In this document: positions 8,891-17,743 of the stretch, one piece after another
How the letters are laid out: each line of letters starts with the position of its first letter
Numbering within the stretch: the stretch's first letter is position 1
Origin: an uncultured Ruthenibacterium sp.
Lineage (GTDB): Bacteria > Bacillota > Clostridia > Oscillospirales > Ruminococcaceae
Length of the DNA stretch: 64,000 bases
Direction of reading: 5' to 3'
NCBI GenBank assembly: GCA_944386555.1
Contig: CALXBN010000042.1
Coordinates: 1 to 64,000, forward strand
Program-made: the position numbers and the translations under genes
Notes under the pieces: model-generated
The model's database searches: none
Told to the model about the DNA's origin: nothing
Seen by the model: the letters and a program-made list of their open reading frames with translations, nothing else

Positions 8891-9577
8891 TCAGCCCACA
8901 AACGGATTGTAGGCGGAGAAAAATTGGTACAGATAACTGCCCGAAAGGGCCTGCTCGTTGAGCACCGGCAGATTGCCGCCGGTGATGACCAGCACCGCCC
9001 ACAGCAGGCACAGGATCAGCACCACATTGATGACGCCGGCCGCCAGGCCCACCACAACGCCCAGGCTGCGGTTCACCGAACCCACCAGCGGAATACGGTT
9101 CACATTGGCCAGGATAGTGACCAGCAGCTTCACCAGCAGGCGGCACAAAGCGAAGGCGGCGAAGAATACCACCACGCTGATCATGGGCACCACCAGAGGA
9201 GCGATGATGTGTTCCACGATCTGGGCCGCGATGTCCGGCGTACCGGAGGACAAAATCTCCTGCAGGGACTGGGCCATCTGATCCAGCATCTGCTGGGGGA
9301 TGATCCCCTCAAAATTCTGCAGCACCGCCATGGCCGAAGCGCCGCCCTGCTGCTGGACAGCCTGGGTGATCTGGTCGATCAGGCCCGAGCGGAAGAAGTT
9401 TTCAAACACGGTAGGCGACAATTTGCCGGCCACCAGCCACGCCGCCAGCAGCGCGGCCAGGTTGCCCACCAGATCCAGCAGGCCGGCCAAAAACCCCTTG
9501 TGTACGTAATGCAGCACCGTGATGACCACCACGGCCACCAGCAGGGCATCCAAAATGATCGCAGGCGTTATCGTCAT
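8891..9577 (-). CDS. CvpA-family membrane protein
   Basis: A 228-residue protein with several hydrophobic segments (about residues 8-25, 30-50, 145-175 and 180-205) and a soluble central part. The N-terminal DALLVAVVVITVLHYVHKGF with a following G-rich helix resembles the colicin V production/CvpA family, which in Firmicutes is a membrane protein of unsettled cell-envelope role. It is 36 bases upstream of clpE and 41 downstream of the propeller protein gene, so it is likely cotranscribed. Family assignment rests on general pattern, so specific function is not claimed. Confidence 0.7.
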   Translation of the reverse strand: MTITPAIILDALLVAVVVITVLHYVHKGFLAGLLDLVGNLAALLAAWLVAGKLSPTVFENFFRSGLIDQITQAVQQQGGASAMAVLQNFEGIIPQQMLDQMAQSLQEILSSGTPDIAAQIVEHIIAPLVVPMISVVVFFAAFALCRLLVKLLVTILANVNRIPLVGSVNRSLGVVVGLAAGVINVVLILCLLWAVLVITGGNLPVLNEQALSGSYLYQFFSAYNPFVG

Positions 9578-9618
9578 CGGGCGATCCCTCTCTTTCCAAT
9601 CAAAAATATGCTTTCAGC

Positions 9619-10959
9619 TTATGCGGCCTGCCCAAGCGCCGATGCACCGGCGCCTGCAGATGAGGCCGCCGCAGAAGATGTGCTCCGGCGGGACGCGCGC
9701 CCCGGCACGGGCAGCTGCTGTACCTGGCCCTCAACAATCAGCAGCGGCTCGTCGGCCGCCACCAGGGCCAGCGTGCGCCCGGAAACCTGCATTTCATCAA
9801 ACAGCTCTCCGGACAAACTGTAGCACAGTGCGCCGTCGCTGGTCAAGACATAGGCGGCTGTGCGGGTAGCGGCCAGGCCCTTGGCGGTCCGGCCCACCCG
9901 GGCCGTACCTACCGTGGCCAAAGCCTCGGTCTCCAGCACGGCCAGCGCCGTCTGGCTGGAATGGGTCCCGTCTCCGAACAGCAGCACCAGGTCATTGCCG
10001 CCGTCGCTCAGCTCGGCGCTCTGCAGCCTGCGGCCGCCGTATTCATAGCGGGCAATCTGGCTGCCGTCGGCGGCGCTGTACAGCGCACAGGCAGTATCGT
10101 ACACCACCAGCACCCGGCTGTTGTCGGGATAAAAAATGCGCAGGGCCATGCCGTCGGTGTTCTGAATGGTGGCCGTGGCCTGAGCCGGCGCGTCCGGGTC
10201 GGTGGTAAACAGGTACACCGTGGTTCCCAGTGCACCGTCAACACCCGCCAGGCACGCCACAGCGAACTGCCTGTTGTCACGGGCGAAAGACATCGCCGTG
10301 GGCGTCTCGGTGGTTTTGAACTGAAAAATATCGGTAAACATCGGGTCGTACACCGTCAAACCGCCCTGGGTAAACACCGCCAGCGTCCCGTTGGGGCTCA
10401 TGGCGCACAGCTGGATGGGCTCCTGGGTGGTGTGCTGGAATAAATTTTTCGATCGGCTTTCCACTACAAGCTCCGTCCCCGCACGGTTGTACACACACAG
10501 GCGGGTGTTGCCCGCGGCCACTGCCGGCCGGGCGTAGGTGTGCTGGATGCGCCGCACCTCGTTGCCGTTGGCCGAAAGGATTACCACATCCTGGTCACCC
10601 ACGGCTACCAGGCCGCCTGCAAAGGGCTTGGCGGAGACAAAACCCGTCAATTCCAATTCGGCGGGGAAACCCGGCCCGGGGGTGAGGGCGATGGTGACGG
10701 AATCATACACATCCCCCAGCAGGGACAGGGACGCGCCGTACAGGCCGGTAAAGTAGGCCAGCACACCCGCCAGCACCAGCACACACACGGCGGCAGCGCG
10801 CATCCGGCGCGCCCGGCGCTTGGCGCGGATGCGCTCGATGCGCGTCATCTGTGCCCTGGGCCGGACGGCCTGCGGGGCGGGCTGCGGCCGTCCGGTTTCT
10901 CCTGTATCGCGGCCGGGGCGCCGGGGGTCCCGCGGCGGGTTCGGCGTCATCAGCTCCAT
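9619..10959 (-). CDS. Membrane-anchored beta-propeller-like protein, function unknown (DUF5711-like)
   Basis: About 446 residues. A basic, Pro/Arg-rich cytoplasmic N-terminus (about 50 residues) leads to one transmembrane helix (AAAVCVLVLAGVLAYFTGLY). The large outside domain consists of repeated beta-rich blocks like WD/PQQ propellers, and a Ser/Ala tail ends the protein. I prefer the ATG at 10959, nine bases after GGAG; an ATG six bases earlier sits on the ribosome site itself. The pattern resembles DUF5711 proteins of Clostridia. It sits between truA and the CvpA-like gene, with no catalytic motif evident. Confidence 0.6.
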   Translation of the reverse strand: MELMTPNPPRDPRRPGRDTGETGRPQPAPQAVRPRAQMTRIERIRAKRRARRMRAAAVCVLVLAGVLAYFTGLYGASLSLLGDVYDSVTIALTPGPGFPAELELTGFVSAKPFAGGLVAVGDQDVVILSANGNEVRRIQHTYARPAVAAGNTRLCVYNRAGTELVVESRSKNLFQHTTQEPIQLCAMSPNGTLAVFTQGGLTVYDPMFTDIFQFKTTETPTAMSFARDNRQFAVACLAGVDGALGTTVYLFTTDPDAPAQATATIQNTDGMALRIFYPDNSRVLVVYDTACALYSAADGSQIARYEYGGRRLQSAELSDGGNDLVLLFGDGTHSSQTALAVLETEALATVGTARVGRTAKGLAATRTAAYVLTSDGALCYSLSGELFDEMQVSGRTLALVAADEPLLIVEGQVQQLPVPGRASRRSTSSAAASSAGAGASALGQAA

Positions 10960-10971
10960 GGGCATCCTCTC

Positions 10972-11703
10972 CTAATAATTCACACGGTATAAAAACAGGC
11001 CTTTGGCGGGGGCCGTATCTCCGGCCCGGGCCCGGTCCCGCCCGGCAATCACCCGGGCCATCTCCCCGGGGGCCATGCGCCCTGCGCCCGCCTCCACCAG
11101 GGTGCCCACCAAAATGCGCACCATATTGTACAGGTAGCCGTCGGCGCAGATATGAAAGGTAATGTCCTCCCCTTCCCGCCGCACCCGGAAGAAATGCACC
11201 GTGCGCACAGTATCTTCCACGCTGCTGCCCGCGCTCATAAACGCGGCAAAGTCATGGGTCCCCTCTGCAAACCGGGCGGCCTGTGCCATGGCTCCGGCGT
11301 CCAGCGGGCGGCTTACCCGCCAGCTGTACTTCGCCCCAAACGGGTCGTCTACCGGGCTGTTGTGCAGCCGGTACAGATATTCCTTGCTGCGGGCGCTGTA
11401 CCGGGCGTGAAAATCCTCCGGCACGGCCCGGGCCGCCTTGCACCGGATATCCGGCGGCAAAAAGCGGTTCACCGCCAAAGGCAGCTTATAGGGGTCGATG
11501 GCCTTTGGCTGAACATAGCTCACACAGTAGTTCAGCGCGTGCACTCCCGCGTCGGTGCGGGAGCACCCCTTCACCGGGGGCCGCGCGCCGTACAGGCTCT
11601 CCAGGCCGTCCTGCAGCACCTGGCACACCGTGCGGGCATTTTTCTGCACCTGAAAGCCGTGATAGGCCGTACCGTCAAAGGCCAGGGTCAAAAGCACATG
11701 CAT
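10972..11703 (-). CDS. truA: tRNA pseudouridine(38-40) synthase
   Basis: A 243-residue enzyme that isomerises uridines 38-40 in the anticodon arm of many tRNAs. The N-terminal LLTLAFDGTAYHGFQVQ and the catalytic motif CSRTDAGVHAL, whose Asp is the nucleophile, are diagnostic. Length is standard. It follows ecfT by nine bases; the order ecfA1-ecfA2-ecfT-truA is a common Firmicute arrangement. Confidence 0.95.
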   Translation of the reverse strand: MHVLLTLAFDGTAYHGFQVQKNARTVCQVLQDGLESLYGARPPVKGCSRTDAGVHALNYCVSYVQPKAIDPYKLPLAVNRFLPPDIRCKAARAVPEDFHARYSARSKEYLYRLHNSPVDDPFGAKYSWRVSRPLDAGAMAQAARFAEGTHDFAAFMSAGSSVEDTVRTVHFFRVRREGEDITFHICADGYLYNMVRILVGTLVEAGAGRMAPGEMARVIAGRDRARAGDTAPAKGLFLYRVNY

Positions 11704-11712
11704 GGGCCCACC

Positions 11713-12522
11713 TCACAGATGGATGCGCCCGCTGGCGCCGATCAGCGCCAGCACCGCAATGCAGACGGCTGCCATCAGCCAGTCGCGCCCGGTCATATGC
11801 AGCTGGCGCAGCCGGGTGCGGCCCTCGCCGCCGTGGTAGCAGCGGCACTCCATGGCCGTGGCCAGCTCTTCAGCCCGGCGGAATGCCGAGATGAACAGCG
11901 GGATCAGCACCGGTACCAGCGCCCGGATGCGCTGGCGCAGCGTGCCGGAATCCAGCTGGGCGCCGCGGGCTTTCTGGGCGTTCATGATCTTTTCGGTCTC
12001 GTCGATCAGCGTGGGAATGAACCGCAGCGCAATGGTCATCATCATGGCCAGCTCGTGCACCGGCAGGTGCAGCCGGGCCAGCGGCTTGAGCAGCCGCTCG
12101 ATGGCGTCGGTGAGCACAATGGGGCTGGTGGTATAGGTGAGCAGCGACGTACCGGCGATCAGGCACACGATGCGCACGGCGATCATCACGGCATAGCGCA
12201 CGCCCTCAGGGTAGATGCGCAGGAATCCCCATTGGAACAGCGGCCGGCCCGCGCCGGTCATCATAAACACATTCAGCACCGTTGTCAGCGCAATGATCGG
12301 CACAATGGGCTTGAGGCTTTTGGCGATCATTTTCAGCGGGATGCCCGCCACCAGGTACAGTGCGGCCAGGAATATCACCGCCAGGGACAGGCCCAGGAAA
12401 TTGGAGCCCACGAACAGTATGATGATGTACGCAACGGTGAGCACCAGCTTCAGCCGCGGGTCCATCAGATGCAGCGGCGAATGGCCCGGGAAGTGCTGGC
12501 CGATGGTGATGTCTCTCAGCAC
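11713..12522 (-). CDS. ecfT: Energy-coupling factor transporter transmembrane protein
   Basis: The shared membrane coupling subunit of ECF vitamin/metal importers, joining the two ATPases to exchangeable substrate-binding S components. The GTG at 12522 overlaps the ecfA2 stop (GTGCTGA) with AGGGGGC upstream, giving 269 residues, the usual EcfT length. N-terminal HLMDPRLKLVLTVAYII and at least four hydrophobic segments are seen, plus the conserved cytoplasmic coupling region with A-R-G (KARGAQLDSG). A longer frame to 12633 is excluded because it would run deep into ecfA2. No S component is in the window. Confidence 0.92.
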   Translation of the reverse strand: MLRDITIGQHFPGHSPLHLMDPRLKLVLTVAYIIILFVGSNFLGLSLAVIFLAALYLVAGIPLKMIAKSLKPIVPIIALTTVLNVFMMTGAGRPLFQWGFLRIYPEGVRYAVMIAVRIVCLIAGTSLLTYTTSPIVLTDAIERLLKPLARLHLPVHELAMMMTIALRFIPTLIDETEKIMNAQKARGAQLDSGTLRQRIRALVPVLIPLFISAFRRAEELATAMECRCYHGGEGRTRLRQLHMTGRDWLMAAVCIAVLALIGASGRIHL

Positions 12523-13409
12523 GGCGCGCCGCCCCCTTCCCCGCCGGCGGCTTCCCGCCGGGCCTTTTCCGCCAGGATGGTCTTTACCGCATAGGGAATG
12601 GTGTATACGTCGGTGGGGATCTCCAGCCCCCATTCCTTCAGGCGCAGGAACACCTTGGTCACCTCCGGCACCGACAGCCCCAGAGCCAGCAGTTCCGGCG
12701 CCCGGGCAAACACTTTTTCGGTCTCGTCATACATGGCAATTTTCCCCGCATCCAATACCAGCACCCGGTCGGCATATTTGGCAATGTCCTCCATGGAGTG
12801 GCTGACCAGCACCGTGGTGGTGCCGGTCTGGCGGTGATATTCCTTCAGCTGGCCCAGAATAGTGTCCCTTCCCTCCGGGTCCAGCCCGGCAGCGGGCTCG
12901 TCCAGCACCAGCACCCGGGGCTCCATGGCCAGCACGCCCGCTATGGCCACGCGGCGCTTCTGTCCGCCGGACAGATCAAAGGGGCTTTTGTCCAGCCAGT
13001 CGTCTCCGATGCCGCAGAACGACGCCGCCCGGCGCACCCGGCGGTCCACTTCGGCATCATCCAGGCCCATGTTCCGCGGGCCGAAAGCAATGTCCTTGTA
13101 AACAGTTTCCTCGAACAGCTGGTATTCGGGATACTGGAACACCAGCCCCACCATAAAGCGGAACTTACGGATCTGGGACGGGTCTGCCCACAAATCTTCC
13201 CCGGCCACATACACATGGCCCCCCGTGGGCCGGTTGATGCCGTTGAAATGGCCGATCAGGGTGCTTTTCCCGCACCCGGTAGATCCGATGACGCCCACAA
13301 ACTGCCCCTCTTCAATGGAAAAGCTCACATCGTCCAGCGCCACGGTGGCGTCGGGCAGCCCTTCGCCGTAAACATAGCGCAGATGCTCCACGCGCAGAAT
13401 CTCACCCAT
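12516..13409 (-). CDS. ecfA2: ECF transporter ATPase A2
   Basis: A 297-residue ATPase of the ECF module. Walker A (GSTGCGKST, near residue 41), LSGGQKRRVAIAGVLAM and Walker B VLVLDEPAAGLDP are intact, and the Q-loop reads FQYPEYQLFEETV. The C-terminal 40 residues form the dimerisation tail typical of EcfA proteins. It overlaps ecfA1 by eight bases and ecfT by seven, so the three are coupled. Confidence 0.93.
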   Translation of the reverse strand: MGEILRVEHLRYVYGEGLPDATVALDDVSFSIEEGQFVGVIGSTGCGKSTLIGHFNGINRPTGGHVYVAGEDLWADPSQIRKFRFMVGLVFQYPEYQLFEETVYKDIAFGPRNMGLDDAEVDRRVRRAASFCGIGDDWLDKSPFDLSGGQKRRVAIAGVLAMEPRVLVLDEPAAGLDPEGRDTILGQLKEYHRQTGTTTVLVSHSMEDIAKYADRVLVLDAGKIAMYDETEKVFARAPELLALGLSVPEVTKVFLRLKEWGLEIPTDVYTIPYAVKTILAEKARREAAGGEGGGAPC

Positions 13410-14259
13410 GGGCCGGGGCCTCCTTTCCCGTCAGCAGTTTGTACAGCGCCGCAGCGCACTCATCCACACAGATCAGGTCCGGCGGCATGGGGCAGCCGGC
13501 GGCTGTCAGCTCATGGCACAGCTCGGCCGATTGGGGCACATCCAGGTGCAATGCCCGCACGGCCTCCACCTGGCTGAACACCTCCTTGGGCGTCCCCTCC
13601 AGGGCCACTTTCCCCCCGCTCATCACCACCACACGGTCGGCCTGGGCGGCCTCCTCCATGTAATGGGTGATGGCCACCACGGTGATGCCATGGTCCCGGT
13701 TCAGGCTGCGCACCGTGCGCATCACCTTTTCCCTGCCGATGGGGTCCAGCATGGCGGTCGCCTCGTCCAGCACCAGGCAGTCGGGCCGCATGGCAATAAC
13801 GCCCGCAATGGCCACCCGCTGCTTCTGCCCGCCGGAAAGCTTGTGGGGCGCTTTTTCCCGGTACTTGTACACACCGGCCAGCTCCATGGCCTCATCCACC
13901 CGCCGGCGCATCTCGCCGGGTTCCACCCCCAGGTTTTCCAGGGCGAAGGCCACATCTTCCTCCACCACGGTGGCCACGATTTGGTTGTCCGGGTTCTGGA
14001 ACACCATACCCACCTTCTGGCGGATATCCCACAGGCGGTCCTCGTCGGCCGTATCCATCCCCTCCACCAGCACTTTTCCGGCGGTGGGCAGCAAAATAGC
14101 ATTGAAATGTTTGGCCAGCGTGCTTTTCCCGCAGCCGTTGGCCCCCAGCACCGCCAGGAATTCCCCTTTGTTCACCTGAACGGAAAGCCCGTCGATGGCC
14201 AGCCGCCCGCCCTCCTCATAGGCGAAGCGGATGTCCCGGGCTGTGAGCATCTCATCCAT
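13402..14259 (-). CDS. ecfA1: ECF transporter ATPase A1
   Basis: A 285-residue partner of EcfA2. Walker A GANGCGKST (near residue 39), Q-loop [36 protein letters not shown] and Walker B CLVLDEATAMLDP are all intact. The Q-loop wording is characteristic of EcfA1. It starts at ATG behind AGGAAAGCGC and is the first gene of the ecf-truA block, 39 bases after the methyltransferase gene. Confidence 0.93.
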   Translation of the reverse strand: MDEMLTARDIRFAYEEGGRLAIDGLSVQVNKGEFLAVLGANGCGKSTLAKHFNAILLPTAGKVLVEGMDTADEDRLWDIRQKVGMVFQNPDNQIVATVVEEDVAFALENLGVEPGEMRRRVDEAMELAGVYKYREKAPHKLSGGQKQRVAIAGVIAMRPDCLVLDEATAMLDPIGREKVMRTVRSLNRDHGITVVAITHYMEEAAQADRVVVMSGGKVALEGTPKEVFSQVEAVRALHLDVPQSAELCHELTAAGCPMPPDLICVDECAAALYKLLTGKEAPAHG

Positions 14260-14298
14260 GCGCTTTCCTCAATCCTCTCTTTTTCCAAAGCCGGCCCC

Positions 14299-15174
14299 TC
14301 AGCGGGCCAGCCACCAGGCGGTGGCCCCGCAGGGCACCACGCCGCCGCTGGCCGTCACCGGCAGGCCGATCTCATCGCATTCGGTGCACCCGCCCCGCCC
14401 GTCCGCCACCCGGCGGCCCAGAATATAGGCCATCACGCTGGGAGACAGCCCCGTGGTATAGCTGTTGACGGCCACAAACAGGGCGTCCTCGCTCAGCACT
14501 TGGGCACACAGGTCAATCAGCCCGTCAATGCTGTCTTCCAGCTTCCACACCTCTCCCCCGGGGCCTCGGCCGTAGCTGGGCGGGTCCATGATGATGCCGT
14601 CGTAGCGCACGCCGCGGCGGATCTCCCGGGCCACGAACTTGGCGCAGTCGTCCACAATCCAGCGCACCGGCCTGTCCGCCAGGCCGCTGGCGGCGGCGTT
14701 CTGCCGGCCCCAGGCCACCATACCCTTGCTGGCGTCCACATGGCACACCCGGGCCCCTGCCGCCGCGCAGGCCAGCGTGGCGCCGCCTGTATAGCCAAAC
14801 AGGTTCAGCACATTGGGTGTGCGGCCCCCGGCTGCGGCTGCCGCAATGATGCGGGCATAGGCGTCCCAGTTGACGGCCTGCTCGGGGAAAACACCGGTGT
14901 GCTTGAACCCAGTGGGGGACACCTCCAGGCGCAGGTCCCGGTAACGGATGGTCCAGCGCTGCGGCATGCTGCGCCGGTACTCCCACTTGCCGCCGCCGCT
15001 CTGGCTGCGGTGATATACCGCATTGGCTCGGGCCCACAGGGGGCTTTGCTCGGGCGTATGCCACACCACCTGGGGGTCGGGCCGCACCAGAATGGTGTCG
15101 CCCCATCGCTCCAGGCGGTTGCCCTTCGTGGCGTCGATCAGTTCGTAATCCTGCCAGCCGTCGGCTGCTCTCAT
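14299..15174 (-). CDS. Class I SAM-dependent methyltransferase (RlmI/RlmK-like)
   Basis: A 291-residue methyltransferase. Motif I (VLNLFGYTGGATLACAAAGA) binds S-adenosylmethionine, VDASKGMVAWGRQNA is the acidic loop, and MDPPSYGRG is the D-P-P-S/Y catalytic motif of nucleic-acid N- or C-methyltransferases. It most resembles the catalytic half of the 23S rRNA m5C/m7G enzymes RlmI and RlmK, but lacks an N-terminal PUA domain. The start at 15174 follows AAAGGAGAAGGACC. The exact target base is not deducible. Confidence 0.78.
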   Translation of the reverse strand: MRAADGWQDYELIDATKGNRLERWGDTILVRPDPQVVWHTPEQSPLWARANAVYHRSQSGGGKWEYRRSMPQRWTIRYRDLRLEVSPTGFKHTGVFPEQAVNWDAYARIIAAAAAGGRTPNVLNLFGYTGGATLACAAAGARVCHVDASKGMVAWGRQNAAASGLADRPVRWIVDDCAKFVAREIRRGVRYDGIIMDPPSYGRGPGGEVWKLEDSIDGLIDLCAQVLSEDALFVAVNSYTTGLSPSVMAYILGRRVADGRGGCTECDEIGLPVTASGGVVPCGATAWWLAR

Positions 15175-15277
15175 GGTCCTTCTCCTTTTTGAAAGCGGCG
15201 CAGGCAAGCCGGCGCCCCTTAAAACTGAAATGATACACGAAAAATGTGTATATTTTATGGCGTTTTTCCTGCGGCCG

Positions 15278-16348
15278 TCATATCATCCCGTCCATCACCT
15301 GCTGGCCGTCGCCGCCGTCCCCGGCAGGGGGCTTCATCCCCAGATGGCTGTAGGCCGCCCGGGTGACGCAGCGCCCCCGGGGGGTACGGGTCAAAAAGCC
15401 CTGCTGCATCAGGTACGGCTCACACACATCCTCCAGCGTGACGGCCTCCTCCCCCAGGGCGGCGGCAATGGTTTCCAGGCCCACGGGCCCGCCGCCATAC
15501 AGCTCGATGATGGCCCGCAGCAGGCTGCGGTCCATCTCGTCCAGGCCCTGCTCGTCGATGTCCATGCGCTGCAGCGCCAGGCGGGCCGTGGGGCGGTCAA
15601 TGACGCCGCTGCCCTTCACCTGGGCGAAGTCCCGCACACGCTTAAGCAGGCGGTTGGCCACCCGGGGCGTGCCCCGGCTGCGGCGGGCCAGCTCCAGCGC
15701 GCCGTCTGCCTCGCAGGGGATATCCAGGATCCCCGCCGACCGGCGGATGATGCAGGCCAGTTCTTCTGGGGTATACAGTTCCAGCTTCAGCACCACGCCG
15801 AAGCGGTCCCGCAGGGGCGCGGTGATCTGCCCTGCCCGGGTGGTAGCGCCCACCAGGGTGAATTTGGGCAGGTTGATGCGGATAGACTGGGCCGAGGGGC
15901 CCTTGCCGATCATGATGTCCAGCGCGTAATCCTCCAAAGCGGGGTACAGCACTTCCTCCACCTGGCGGGACAGCCGGTGGATCTCATCAATGAACAGCAC
16001 GTCCCCCTCCTGCAGGTTCGTCAGCAGGGCGGCCAGGTCGCCGGGCTTTTCAATGGCCGGGCCGCTGGTCACCCGGAACTGCACGCCCATCTCATGGGCC
16101 ACAATGCCCGCCAGGGTGGTTTTGCCCAGGCCCGGCGGGCCGTACAGCAGCAGATGATCCAGCGGCTCTCCCCGGCGCCGGGCCGCTTCCAGGTATACTT
16201 TCAAATTCTCTTTGGCCTTCTCCTGGCCGATGTACTCATCCAGCCGGTGCGGGCGCAGGCTGCCCTCGGCGCCGTTTTCGCCGTCTTCCGGCTCAGCCGC
16301 AGGGCTCACCAGGCGCCCCTGTTCCATATAGGTGGTCTCCAGTGCCAT
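15278..16348 (-). CDS. ruvB: Holliday junction branch migration ATPase RuvB
   Basis: A 356-residue hexameric motor that drives branch migration with RuvA during recombinational repair. Typical features are [18 protein letters not shown] at the N-terminus, Walker [13 protein letters not shown], Walker [11 protein letters not shown], the sensor sequence [18 protein letters not shown], and a C-terminal winged helix ([23 protein letters not shown]). It follows ruvA by three bases. Confidence 0.96.
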   Translation of the reverse strand: MALETTYMEQGRLVSPAAEPEDGENGAEGSLRPHRLDEYIGQEKAKENLKVYLEAARRRGEPLDHLLLYGPPGLGKTTLAGIVAHEMGVQFRVTSGPAIEKPGDLAALLTNLQEGDVLFIDEIHRLSRQVEEVLYPALEDYALDIMIGKGPSAQSIRINLPKFTLVGATTRAGQITAPLRDRFGVVLKLELYTPEELACIIRRSAGILDIPCEADGALELARRSRGTPRVANRLLKRVRDFAQVKGSGVIDRPTARLALQRMDIDEQGLDEMDRSLLRAIIELYGGGPVGLETIAAALGEEAVTLEDVCEPYLMQQGFLTRTPRGRCVTRAAYSHLGMKPPAGDGGDGQQVMDGMI

Positions 16349-16351
16349 GGG

Positions 16352-16957
16352 TTACCTCCTTTTCCCAATGCCCTGCAGTGCCAGGCGGATCAATTCCTGC
16401 ACAGGCAGGCTCTCGTCCAGGCCGGCCAGGGCTGCGGCCGCCTCACTGCCCGAATACCCCAGGCTGACCAGGGCCGCCGATGCCTGGGCCATGGCCCCGG
16501 CAGGTGCCGGCGCCGCCGCCAGGGACGCCGCATCCACGCCGCCGCCGGCGAAAGCGCGGCCCACCTTATCCTTCAATTCCAGCACGATGCGCTGGGCCAG
16601 CTTCGGCCCCACGCCGGGGGCCACGGTGAAAGCCTTGTGGTCTGCCCCGGCTGCAGCCAGCGCGATGCGCTGGGGGCTGAGGGCGCCCAGGATGGACAGC
16701 GCCGCCTTGGGCCCCACACCGCTGATCGCCGTCAGCATGCGGAACATCTGGCGGCTGTCCTTGTCGGCAAAGCCGTACAGGGTGATGTCGTTTTCACTGA
16801 TGCGCAGCTCGGTGTACAGGGTACACTGCTCGCCCACCGCAGGCAGCGCGCCTGCGGCCGATGTGGGGATACGGGCCAGGTAGCCCACCCCGCCGCAGCC
16901 GACCACCGCCAGCTCCGGCGTCTTTTCCAGCAATTTCCCCATCAGGCAATCAATCAT
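16352..16957 (-). CDS. ruvA: Holliday junction DNA helicase subunit RuvA
   Basis: A 201-residue protein that binds the four-way junction. It has an N-terminal OB fold (about 1-62), two helix-hairpin-helix motifs (ISGVGPKAALSIL and PGVGPKLAQRIVLEL, about 70-130) and a C-terminal three-helix domain that contacts RuvB (LGYSGSEAAAAL). A Gly/Ala-rich linker connects the last two. Placed between ruvC and ruvB in the usual order. Confidence 0.95.
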   Translation of the reverse strand: MIDCLMGKLLEKTPELAVVGCGGVGYLARIPTSAAGALPAVGEQCTLYTELRISENDITLYGFADKDSRQMFRMLTAISGVGPKAALSILGALSPQRIALAAAGADHKAFTVAPGVGPKLAQRIVLELKDKVGRAFAGGGVDAASLAAAPAPAGAMAQASAALVSLGYSGSEAAAALAGLDESLPVQELIRLALQGIGKRR

Positions 16958-17065
16958 GTCTTTCCTCCTGCCGCTTGGCGGCTTTTACGGCCAAAAAAGG
17001 GGTAGCCCCCCGGTTGGTACATCGTTGGGATGCAGTTGGCTCGCGGTTGAATCGCCGTGGAAAAC

Positions 17066-17587
17066 TCAGTCATATCCCAGCAGCTGGCGGCGGGTCTTGG
17101 CCAGCCCGTACTGCCGCGAACCGCTGGAATAAGCATGGCACACGGCGATGGCCAGCGCGTCGGCGGTGTCGTCGGGCTTGGGCACGGCGGGCAGTTTCAG
17201 GATGGTTTTGGTCATCTCCTGCACCTGCTTTTTGCCGGCCTTCCCGTAGCCGGTGACAGCCTGCTTTACCTGCATGGGGGTGTATTCAAACACAGGCACC
17301 CCCGCCTGCCGGGCGCACAGCAGCAAAACGCCCCTGGCCTCGGCCACCGCCATGGCCGTGGTCTGGTTGTGCTGGTAAAACAGCGATTCCATTGCCACCG
17401 CCTGGGGCTGTGCCTGGCCCAGCAGCTGGGTCATATCGGTGTAGATCTCCAGCAGGCGCTCTTCGAACCGGGTATGGGCGCGGGTGGTGATGGCCCCGTA
17501 CTGCGCCGGTGAAAACCGGCCTTTTTCATAATCCAGCACGCCGAAACCCACAATAGCGTAGCCCGGGTCGATACCCAAAATGCGCAC
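17066..17587 (-). CDS. ruvC: Crossover junction endodeoxyribonuclease RuvC
   Basis: A 173-residue Holliday-junction resolvase. The GTG at 17587 is chosen because AAAGGAGGGGCGGCC precedes it and the protein then begins VRILGIDPG, placing the first catalytic Asp at residue 6. The other acidic residues are in AMESLFY and KPDDTADALAIAVCH. It is first of the ruvCAB set, 108 bases upstream of ruvA; that gap holds no gene. Confidence 0.94.
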   Translation of the reverse strand: MRILGIDPGYAIVGFGVLDYEKGRFSPAQYGAITTRAHTRFEERLLEIYTDMTQLLGQAQPQAVAMESLFYQHNQTTAMAVAEARGVLLLCARQAGVPVFEYTPMQVKQAVTGYGKAGKKQVQEMTKTILKLPAVPKPDDTADALAIAVCHAYSSGSRQYGLAKTRRQLLGYD

Positions 17588-17743
17588 GGCCGCCCCTCCT
17601 TTCCGGCTGCAGGCCCTTGTTTCCACAATACATCCATTTTAACTTATACAGTATAGCATAATTTGCCGCTTTGGACAATACAACTGAAGAGGGGCAGGCC
17701 GCATGCGTCTCCTGTGCGGCCGCTTGAAAGTGAGGGATGGGCT

